DNA from: JBAXTZ01 sp037129925
GTDB taxonomy: Bacteria; Bacillota; Negativicutes; JBAXTZ01
Direction of reading: 5' to 3'
Assembly (NCBI GenBank): GCA_037129925.1
Contig: JBAXTZ010000010.1
Span: forward strand, 1-64,000
DNA length: 64,000 bases
Shown in pieces: positions 16,578 to 23,556 of the stretch. The notes below the pieces were generated by a model. That model worked only from the letters and a program-made list of their open reading frames with translations, ran no database searches and was not told where the DNA came from. Position 1 is the stretch's first letter. The number at the start of each line of letters is the position of its first letter. Both the position numbers and the translations under genes were made by a program.

Positions 16578-17993
16578 TCATGTCTGATATTTGGCCAGAG
16601 CAAACAACCACAGCGGATAATAATAGCGCTTGCCGTCATTTATCAGGGTTTGTTTGGTAATTATCAGCGAAGTTGCCGGAGAGTATTGATTTTCGAATGC
16701 GGTCAACCCCTTTAAATCGTTCTGCTTGATTTCATTGCGATATTTAATCTCGATTGGTGTAATGGCATTTTTTGTGTCAGCTATCAGATCAACTTCTTTG
16801 TCGCCGTCACGCCAGTAGTAAAGTTTGTTGTGGTTATAATCAGCGTGTTTTTGAAACAACTCGCGCACGCAATTTTCAGCTGCCTGTCCGAATATTTCCG
16901 GCGATAGTGTTTGCGTTCGCGTTAGCGCGTTGCAGATGCCGCTGTCGTACACAAAAAGTTTTCGGTTCTTGCGAATTATCTTACCGGCGTTTGCCGAATA
17001 ATTTTCCAGTAATCCCAGCAAACAGGCCTGGCACAAATACCGGATGTATGTTGTAACGGTTACGGAATCAGCGCCGACGGTTTGGGCGATTGTGCTGTAC
17101 GAAGTTGTCTGGCCCTGGTTTGCCGCGATAAAATGCAGAATTTTCTCCAAATATTCCGGATTGGTTATGCCGTGAATACTCACAATATCGCGGTATAAAC
17201 TTTTTTGCACGATATCCTGTTCCAAGCGTCGTTGCCACTGCGCCACGGTTTTTGTTTCAAACCATTCCGGGTATCCACCGGTTAACAGGTAGTTATTCAG
17301 GGCAAGCGTGATCTTTGCTTCATAATTGGTCATGTACGGTATCAACTTAATGACTGTTTTATGAAATACTGCCGGATTATTAATCGCGTCCGACAAGTGA
17401 AGGTCGTTTGTCGGACTGATATCGACATTGTTGCCGTTATAAACGATGTCAAATTGAATAAACTCCCGGAAACTGAGCGGAAAAACATATACATCATCAC
17501 AGCGACCCATCAGCGATTCAATCGCCCCATCGAACAGATGCGTTGACGACGAACCGCTGACGATGAATTTTATTTTCAGCCGCCGGTCAAAATAATTCTT
17601 CAAATATTGCTGCCAATTTTTGATGAAATGAATTTCGTCGATAAATATGTAAATCATATCACTTAAAGCGGCGATGTTCTCGCCGAGTACATCGTTACAG
17701 AAAGTACTTATTATATCGATAATTGTCGAACCGTCGAGAAACAATCCGACATCATCGCCGGAGAAATGCAAAATCCGTTTTGCTGTTACGCCACCGGCAA
17801 GCAGATGCTCAATGGTGTTAAAGAGCAATATCGATTTTCCTACGCGACGAGGTCCGGAAACCACTGTTATCCGGCGTTCGGTAAGCAAATTAATTATTTC
17901 GAGCAATTCATTACGCTTGGCGGCGAAAATATATTCTGCAGGAATAACGCCGGTTTGCCACCAACTATTTACTGATGAAAGTGTTTTTAGCAT
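16578..17993 (-). CDS. AAA ATPase with DUF4143 nuclease-like C-terminus
   Basis: A 471-residue member of the large archaeal/bacterial ATPase family with DUF4143. Walker A GPRRVGKS is at residues 47-54 and Walker B DE at 119-120 (FIDEIHF). The winged-helix and DUF4143 part ends with LYYWRDGDKEVDLIADTK and PIEIKYR, a PD-(D/E)xK-like core. Function is unproven in the family; the ATPase-nuclease build suggests defence or mobile-DNA roles. AAGGAG precedes the start on the reverse strand. Upstream, AATTCGTT..AACGAATT (about 18039-18073) is an inverted repeat. A body-deleted copy lies at 8661-8804. Confidence 0.85.
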   Translation of the reverse strand: MLKTLSSVNSWWQTGVIPAEYIFAAKRNELLEIINLLTERRITVVSGPRRVGKSILLFNTIEHLLAGGVTAKRILHFSGDDVGLFLDGSTIIDIISTFCNDVLGENIAALSDMIYIFIDEIHFIKNWQQYLKNYFDRRLKIKFIVSGSSSTHLFDGAIESLMGRCDDVYVFPLSFREFIQFDIVYNGNNVDISPTNDLHLSDAINNPAVFHKTVIKLIPYMTNYEAKITLALNNYLLTGGYPEWFETKTVAQWQRRLEQDIVQKSLYRDIVSIHGITNPEYLEKILHFIAANQGQTTSYSTIAQTVGADSVTVTTYIRYLCQACLLGLLENYSANAGKIIRKNRKLFVYDSGICNALTRTQTLSPEIFGQAAENCVRELFQKHADYNHNKLYYWRDGDKEVDLIADTKNAITPIEIKYRNEIKQNDLKGLTAFENQYSPATSLIITKQTLINDGKRYYYPLWLFALAKYQT

Positions 17994-18106
17994 AGCGCTC
18001 CTTTATTGGTTGCCAAGCTAATTTTAGCAAATATAGCTAATTCGTTCAAGATAAAAAGGAGTTTATAACGAATTGATTAGACATACTCTCTTTTTTTGCA
18101 CTACTG

Positions 18107-18877
18107 CTAATTTTGCCAGCAGACGCTCAATTGAATACCGGTCTTGCTCAAAAATACATTATTGGCATCAGCGTCCATCGTGTTCAGCGAGCCGACAATG
18201 AAGAATTTCTCCAGTATTTCGTAGGAAAATCCTAGCTCGGCATAATAAGACGCATGTGTTGACAGGCTGATTTTGGACAGCGATGTAAGTTTCGGCGTTA
18301 CTTCCAGCGCCGTCTCTACCCCAAAAACCGGCGCCCAGGAATTTGCTGAATTTGCCGTGCCGTCCGGGTGGACAGTCGTTCCGCTGCCGTTACCGGCGCC
18401 GATGAACAATGCAATCAGGTTATGTCCAACGGCAGCTTCGGTCCGCGGCACTGTCAGGTTGGTCAAGGAGTGGACATCAGCTACGATATTCCCCGGGACA
18501 TCTTCAAAGGCGGTCGCCAGCCGGTAATACAGCGCCACTTCGTTTATATTCAAAGTTGATGAATAAGTGAGATCACCGCTGCTGGTCGTTCGAATGAAAT
18601 TTCCGCCCAGCCGCGCATAATCATAACGGATTGCGAGATTATGCCCTAACGCGGCGAAAGCGTTGATATGCGGTGAACCGCTGGTGCGGTAGCCGTTCTG
18701 GACTAATGGCGCGAGACTTGGATTGTAATCGCCGCCAAGGGTGTCTGCGCCATACCAATAACCCGCCGTCACCGAAAAATGTCCCAGCCGGAAATCATAC
18801 AGCGGGTCGGCAAAAACCGCTGTCGGAGCGGCGAGGCTGAATGTAAACAATAATGCCAGTATTAAATAAAACTTCAT
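18107..18877 (-). CDS. Outer-membrane barrel protein, paralogue A
   Basis: A 256-residue secreted protein. The signal peptide ends VFADPLYDFRLGHFSVTAG after cleavage at AVFA. Gly/Tyr-rich alternating strands follow and the end SVCWQN is not strictly aromatic. It is homologous to its neighbour at 18891 and to the frameshifted gene at 6725. GGAG precedes the ATG on the reverse strand, and only 13 nt separate it from the upstream paralogue, so the two form one operon. Likely an 8- to 12-strand barrel; no function known. Confidence 0.6.
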   Translation of the reverse strand: MKFYLILALLFTFSLAAPTAVFADPLYDFRLGHFSVTAGYWYGADTLGGDYNPSLAPLVQNGYRTSGSPHINAFAALGHNLAIRYDYARLGGNFIRTTSSGDLTYSSTLNINEVALYYRLATAFEDVPGNIVADVHSLTNLTVPRTEAAVGHNLIALFIGAGNGSGTTVHPDGTANSANSWAPVFGVETALEVTPKLTSLSKISLSTHASYYAELGFSYEILEKFFIVGSLNTMDADANNVFLSKTGIQLSVCWQN

Positions 18878-18890
18878 AATGCGCTCCAGC

Positions 18891-19646
18891 CTAATAGTGG
18901 AAACTCAGGTTGTAAAGAAAACCGGATTTGTACAAATACGAGGTGTCGTTGTTACCCGGATTGCCGAGTACGTTGAGATTGTAACACTTATAGCCAACAT
19001 CAACCGTCAAATCCGGAATAATGTGATAGCAGATGCCGGCCTGCAAGTTGAGCGAGGCATTGCTGCAGATCGAGACAAATGAATAGGTGTTTATATGCTT
19101 GCCGAACCCCTTGGTCGAAACGATACCAATGTTAAATCCCTGACCGCTTACTGGTTGCTCCGGACCGCTGCTACTTAGATTACCGGCACGGGTGTAACCC
19201 AGCATCACCGAGTAGACATCGCGACCTTCCGGTTCCGGCGACCATTCGATCGGATTTCCGGTAAACAGGCTGCCGGCGTTGTTTATCAGTTGGGGGATGG
19301 AGTTCGCTACCTTGAACAACAAACAATATTCTTGAATGTTTCCCTGGATGTTGACTTGTCCCCACGGAGTCTTATAAGTGTTGCCTAAATCAGTGTACGC
19401 CAAACGGGCGGCAAATCCGTGGCTCAACCCGACGTATGCGTCAGCGCTGATATTTCCGGCGTTGGATACGGCGTAATTCAAACCGCCTTTATTGGGAATC
19501 GTCGAGATGGCGACCTCGGATATGCCGCTCCACCAGCCGACATCCACGGTAAACTGACCGAGCCGGTAATCATACAGCGGCTCAGCAAATATTGGCGTGG
19601 AAAACAGCATCAAGGCGATAAATAAGGTTGTGATTGTTTTTTTCAT
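18891..19646 (-). CDS. Outer-membrane barrel protein, paralogue B
   Basis: A 251-residue secreted protein. ATG at 19646 (MKKTITTLFIALMLFSTPIF) is chosen because it opens the signal peptide directly and has GAAGGG upstream; an in-frame ATG further out (19664) would put charged residues before it. The mature start PLYDYRLGQFTVDVG is shared with the other two family members in this window. The protein ends YNLSFHY, with a terminal aromatic residue suited to outer-membrane insertion. First gene of the two-gene barrel operon. Confidence 0.6.
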   Translation of the reverse strand: MKKTITTLFIALMLFSTPIFAEPLYDYRLGQFTVDVGWWSGISEVAISTIPNKGGLNYAVSNAGNISADAYVGLSHGFAARLAYTDLGNTYKTPWGQVNIQGNIQEYCLLFKVANSIPQLINNAGSLFTGNPIEWSPEPEGRDVYSVMLGYTRAGNLSSSGPEQPVSGQGFNIGIVSTKGFGKHINTYSFVSICSNASLNLQAGICYHIIPDLTVDVGYKCYNLNVLGNPGNNDTSYLYKSGFLYNLSFHY

Positions 19647-19856
19647 ACAGCGCCCTTCGAACAAGCATATTAATAATAGGAATTATATGATTATTTCTCA
19701 GTACTTTCAATAATTATAATGAGTTTAGTGCAACTTCCTTTTAAGCAACTTATAGTAGTGCCATACCAAGAGTTTTGCCCAGCCGCCGCAGGAGGGCTCG
19801 GTGGTTAGGGAAAGTTGGTTATGAGCGAATTCAAGAAGGTTCTTTTTCTGAAGTGC

Positions 19857-19882
19857 AGGATATTTCGCGTTGCGTGACGAAT
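19857..19882 (+). promoter_or_regulatory. Sigma-H-type promoter upstream of rhuM-like gene
   Basis: AGGA at 19857-19860 (GCAGGATAT) and GAAT at 19879-19882 (GACGAATAA) are 18 nt apart. The block GTTGCGTGACGAATAATAAA is shared with the promoter at 7651-7676. Confidence 0.6.
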
Positions 19883-19986
19883 AATAAACAAATTGAGTGA
19901 TAAATAGTAATTTCAATCAGATATGATACACAGAGGAGAAGCGAGCTAGTAGATATAGTTAAGCTCAACGCCGATATTGAGGGGGA

Positions 19987-20514
19987 TTGATGAATAACGA
20001 ATTGCAGTATTTGATCTATAACACTCCTGATGAAAAGGTTTCGGTAGATGCAGTCATACATAATGAAACAATCTGGCTTACGCAAAAAGCGATGGCAGAA
20101 CTATTTGAAGTGCAAATTCCCGCAATAAGCAAACATTTGAGAAACATATTTGCAGAAGGCGAACTGGATGAAGCGGTGGTTATTTCCAAAATGGAAACAA
20201 CCACTATACATGGTGCTATACCGGATAAAACACAGACTCAAAAGACTCAGTTCTACAATCTCGATGCCATCATTTCTGTTGGCTACCGTGTAAATTCACG
20301 CAAGGCGACCAATTTTCGCATCTGGGCAACAAGTATATTAAAAGAGTATATGATAAAAGGCTTTGCCATAGATGACGAGCGGCTTAAGCAGGGAAAAGCT
20401 GTTTTTGGCAAAGACTATTTTCGCGAGCTATTAGAACGTGTTCGCTCGATCAGAGCGAGTGAAAGACGCATCTGGCAACAAATTTGCGTTGTCGGTGCTG
20501 TCCGGATCTGGTAG
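19987..20514 (+). pseudogene. RhuM-family protein, truncated
   Basis: A 175-residue product matching the N-terminal half of RhuM/Fic-associated DNA-binding proteins: VSVDAVIHNETIWLTQKAMA, KHLRNIFAEGEL, then VGYRVNSRKATNFRIWA and FGKDYFRELLERVRSIRASE. After RRIWQQI homology stops and the frame ends within 25 codons, just before the phosphoesterase gene. Intact relatives are about 330 residues, so the 3' half is gone. It shares its upstream module with the Bro-N gene at 7780. Confidence 0.75.
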
Positions 20515-20545
20515 TATGAAGAAGAAAATAATTGGGGGGTACGTG

Positions 20546-22225
20546 ATGAATTCTATTAAGCTTATTCTATCGACAATTGCCTTGGTCGCGGGTTTGACTT
20601 GCGGCGCTTACGCGGCTGATGCCAATCCTGCGCCAACATACCCGATTGCGGACAATGTAGTAACTACGACCCAACGAACGGTTACGCCGGATACTTTGCC
20701 GGCTGACGCGCAAAAAATCTATCCTTATGAAATAGCTAAATACAAAGAGTACGGCTATGGCAATTGGCATTATGGCAAGGGGTTGCCGTACGTTAAGCGT
20801 CTGGACATTATGGCGCCTGGTTATACCGGCGCATCGGCGCACAAGTCGGCAAAACTTTTGAATTTTTTTACGATAACTGATATTCATATTTCCGATAAAG
20901 AATCTCCGGCGCAGGCGATTATCTTCGGCTACAAAGGCGGTACTTCGTCGGGGTATTCAGGGGTAATGCTCTATACAACACAAGTGCTCGACGCGGCTGT
21001 CCAAACGGCAAATGCCCTGCATAAAAAAAATCCGTTTGATTTTGGCATCTCGCTCGGCGACACCTGCAACAGCACGCAATTTAACGAGCTTAGATGGTAC
21101 ATCGATGTTTTAGACGGCAAGGCTATCACTCCGAGTTCCGGAAATCATGCCGGCGCCGACAGTATTGATTATCAAAAACCGTACCAGGCGGCCGGGTTGG
21201 ATAAAGCCATTCCCTGGTATCAGACCCGCGGCAACCATGATCATTTCTTTATGGGATTCTTACCGCCGAATGATTATCTGCGGCAAACGCTAATCGGCAA
21301 AAATATTCTTAACATGGGTAATCCCTTTCTCGATCCACGCGGCGCGGACAGCCGGGGTTTATATATCGGCGCCATCGATGGTCGGACAGCTTACGGCGAT
21401 ATAATCGGTGTCGGGCCGGTAAAAGATTTTGCCCAGCCGCCGCAGGTGCTTGCCGCTGACCCTGACCGTCGTTCACTGTCCCGTCCGGAGTGGGTAAGCG
21501 AATTCTTTAATACTTCAACTAGTCCTCAAGGTCATGGTTTTAAACCAAACGATGCAATATCAGGTAACGCATGCTATACTTTCGAGCCGAAGGCCAACGT
21601 GCCAATACGGGTAATAGTGCTGGATGATACCCAAAAAGAAGACGAACCGAACGCCCCGGCATCGCTTGGCTACGGACACGGTTCCTTAGACAGTGAGCGA
21701 TATGCCTGGTTGGTAAAAGAACTGGATCGAGGCCAGGCTGATGGCAAACTTATGGTAATTTCCGCGCACATCCCAATCGGGGTGGAGCCGGAGGGTTCGA
21801 TGATGGGCTGGTCGTTTGGTGCTGCGGTAACTGAATTCCAGTTGCTGGAAAAGTTGCATACTTATCCGAATCTCATCCTCTGGATTGCCGGACATCGTCA
21901 CGTCAATGCGATTACCGCGCTGGCATCACCTAATTCTAACCATCCGGAGCTGGGTTTTTGGCAGGTTGAAACGGCTTCACTAAGGGATTTCCCGCAGCAG
22001 TTCCGTACTTTTGAGATTGTCAAGAACAGCGATAAGACGATTTCCATCTTCACCACCGATGTTGACACGGCAGTTAAAGCCGGGTCGCCAGCCGCGACAT
22101 CACGGTCTTATGCGGTCGCCGCGGAAGAGATCTTTGAGAATCCAATAAGTTATCTGCCGACCGGTGTGTACAATGCCGAACTCGTCAAACAATTGACGCC
22201 GGAGATGCAGGCAAAAATTAATTGA
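20546..22225 (+). CDS. Secreted calcineurin-like metallophosphoesterase
   Basis: A 559-residue exported protein starting at ATG 20546 (GGGGGG upstream), with a signal peptide ending TCGAYA. The dimetal phosphoesterase motifs are in order: TDIHIS, SLGDTCNS, TRGNHDH, SAHIPIG and AGHRHVN. This is the TIGR03767/68-like build of long bacterial metallophosphoesterases. Substrate is unknown; extracytoplasmic location and size suggest organic phosphate scavenging. It follows the broken rhuM-like gene by 31 nt. Confidence 0.8.
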   Translation: MNSIKLILSTIALVAGLTCGAYAADANPAPTYPIADNVVTTTQRTVTPDTLPADAQKIYPYEIAKYKEYGYGNWHYGKGLPYVKRLDIMAPGYTGASAHKSAKLLNFFTITDIHISDKESPAQAIIFGYKGGTSSGYSGVMLYTTQVLDAAVQTANALHKKNPFDFGISLGDTCNSTQFNELRWYIDVLDGKAITPSSGNHAGADSIDYQKPYQAAGLDKAIPWYQTRGNHDHFFMGFLPPNDYLRQTLIGKNILNMGNPFLDPRGADSRGLYIGAIDGRTAYGDIIGVGPVKDFAQPPQVLAADPDRRSLSRPEWVSEFFNTSTSPQGHGFKPNDAISGNACYTFEPKANVPIRVIVLDDTQKEDEPNAPASLGYGHGSLDSERYAWLVKELDRGQADGKLMVISAHIPIGVEPEGSMMGWSFGAAVTEFQLLEKLHTYPNLILWIAGHRHVNAITALASPNSNHPELGFWQVETASLRDFPQQFRTFEIVKNSDKTISIFTTDVDTAVKAGSPAATSRSYAVAAEEIFENPISYLPTGVYNAELVKQLTPEMQAKIN

Positions 22226-22236
22226 TTGTGCAGTAA

Positions 22237-22280
22237 CAAAAAAAATAACCTGTCGCGAGCTTTTTGCTCTCGGCAGGTTA
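22237..22280 (-). terminator. Terminator for the minus-strand tiny-ORF transcript
   Basis: AACCTGTCG..GAGC pairs with GCTC..CGGCAGGTT. The T-rich tail (T8, seen as A8 at about 22239-22246) is on the reverse strand, so it mainly ends the leftward transcript, though the stem may also serve the phosphoesterase gene. Confidence 0.7.
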
Positions 22281-22346
22281 TTGATTGAATTTATACATTC
22301 GGCAATACATCTCCAGCACTTGCTGGTAATATTCTTTTGTCATCAT
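22278..22346 (-). CDS. Tiny ORF B, 22 aa
   Basis: Reverse-strand frame starting ATGATGACAAAAG, encoding MMTKEYYQQVLEMYCRMYKF and two more residues. AAAGGA lies about 10 nt upstream. It is on the same predicted transcript as tiny ORF A and ends against the terminator. No family recognised; real translation is uncertain. Confidence 0.35.
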   Translation of the reverse strand: MMTKEYYQQVLEMYCRMYKFNQ

Positions 22347-22385
22347 TATTCAATTTTCCTTTCCATTCAAAATTTTCCCAATTGC

Positions 22386-22442
22386 TTAATCCAAGTTCAT
22401 GATCAGTGCGGCGTAAGCCATTTGCATCATTGTTTCGTTCAT
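22386..22442 (-). CDS. Tiny ORF A, 18 aa
   Basis: Reverse-strand frame encoding MNETMMQMAYAALIMNLD, preceded by an excellent AGGAGG with 6-nt spacing. It lies about 60 nt after a predicted start of transcription. Six of 18 residues are methionine. The strength of the ribosome binding site makes translation likely; no function can be named. Confidence 0.5.
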   Translation of the reverse strand: MNETMMQMAYAALIMNLD

Positions 22443-22506
22443 AGTGACCTCCTGATTTGTTATTCGTCCGGCAGCGGGTTCTGGTCGGTGCTTCCTGACA
22501 ACGCAA

Positions 22507-22535
22507 ATTATACGTTATGCACAAGTATTTGTCAT
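22507..22535 (-). promoter_or_regulatory. Sigma-A promoter of the tiny-ORF transcript
   Basis: On the reverse strand, ATGACA (22535-22530), 17 nt, then a perfect TATAAT (22512-22507). Transcription would begin near 22500 and give an RNA of about 260 nt ending at 22237-22280. Confidence 0.65.
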
Positions 22536-22884
22536 GTCGACTAACGGTGACTGGCTGAGGCTGGTTGAGTATGGGCCGGCGCGGTGTAGCTCAGGCTGAT
22601 GGTTGCTTAGTATATCTCGGTTTAACTGGCAGATGCTGGGCGATGCTCGTTTATGCGAAAAAAGTGGACTGCTTTCGAAAAAATACTGAAAAAACGTCGC
22701 TGTTTAATAAACAAACTTGCGTATCCGGGTATTGTTTTGCAAGTTGATATTACAATTTTTCTTGATACTGGCAAAAACTTATTAAACAATGTTTCGTTGT
22801 GGTATAATACTGGCGAAACACTAATATTTGCGCAAAAGCGACTGCGCTATAATCGGCATCGAACGATTAACAGGAGTAACAGTG

Positions 22885-23118
22885 ATGACTTTCGCGGACT
22901 ATTGTATAGAATGTGACATTTTATCCCCAGAAGCAGCATATGACTACGATACGGTGTTAGTGGCAGTTATGTGGGATTGTTTCGGTGGCGAATATATTCA
23001 ATACTGCATGGAACAGCAACTGCAATTCGAAGATCTGACCGGTTGTTTTTCTGAAGAAGATCACGTTCGGACATCAACAATCTTTGGCGATGAAGGATTT
23101 TACGAGTCCGATTCGTAA
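22885..23118 (+). CDS. Small acidic protein, 77 aa
   Basis: ATG at 22885 with AGGAG 8 nt upstream. The product is acidic (about 17 Asp/Glu) with five cysteines (YCIECDI, WDCFGG, YCMEQ, GCFSEED). A TATAAT at about 22802 could be its -10 box. No family is recognised. It converges on the small HTH gene at 23135. The 340 bases before it hold only the minus-strand tiny-ORF promoter; I see no other gene there. Confidence 0.5.
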   Translation: MTFADYCIECDILSPEAAYDYDTVLVAVMWDCFGGEYIQYCMEQQLQFEDLTGCFSEEDHVRTSTIFGDEGFYESDS

Positions 23119-23134
23119 AACCATAGCGGGGTAA

Positions 23135-23383
23135 TTATTTGTCTTCGAAAGAAATTACCAGATTTTTTTCAAACACACCGGCGATTTTTATCAGCTCGCT
23201 GAGCGTCAGCCCTTTCTTGGACGTTGCGCTCTCGATGCGCATCCAGGCCATGCCGTCGGCAGTTTTGCCAAGCTTGCCAGACATATCGGTCATGGAATAG
23301 CCGCGCTCTAGCCGCATGGCTTTGAGTAAGTGGCGGATTGCGTTTTCATCAGGCACGATGGTCGTGTCTTTTTTTTGCTCCAT
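23135..23383 (-). CDS. XRE-type HTH regulator, 82 aa
   Basis: A single helix-turn-helix domain: IRHLLKAMRLERGYSMTDMS followed by KLGKTADGMAWMRIE and a C-terminal TLSELIKIAGVFEKNLVI. The start at 23383 (MEQKKD) is preferred with CAGGTGA upstream. Size and build fit an antitoxin-like or small repressor protein. No partner toxin is evident; the 77-residue gene next to it is convergent. Confidence 0.7.
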   Translation of the reverse strand: MEQKKDTTIVPDENAIRHLLKAMRLERGYSMTDMSGKLGKTADGMAWMRIESATSKKGLTLSELIKIAGVFEKNLVISFEDK

Positions 23384-23556
23384 AATAGTCACCTGCTAAA
23401 ATATTTGTAGATCTTGATTTCTTATTCATTTTACCCGCGCAGCTACTGCCTGTCAACAACTGGTCAGCTTGTAGAAAAGTTTTACATATCGCCCCTGTTT
23501 GAATTTTGCTATAATGAATAAACTATGCAAGCTAACGACAGAAGTGAGGGTTTGTT

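Noticed and set aside
20438..20545. Longer N-terminus for the phosphoesterase
   Set aside because: It would overlap the rhuM frame and put 36 charged residues before a clean signal peptide; ATG 20546 has its own ribosome binding site.
22570..22640. tRNA-like GGCGCGGTGTAGCTCAGG segment
   Set aside because: No T-arm, anticodon stem or acceptor pairing follows within tRNA length.
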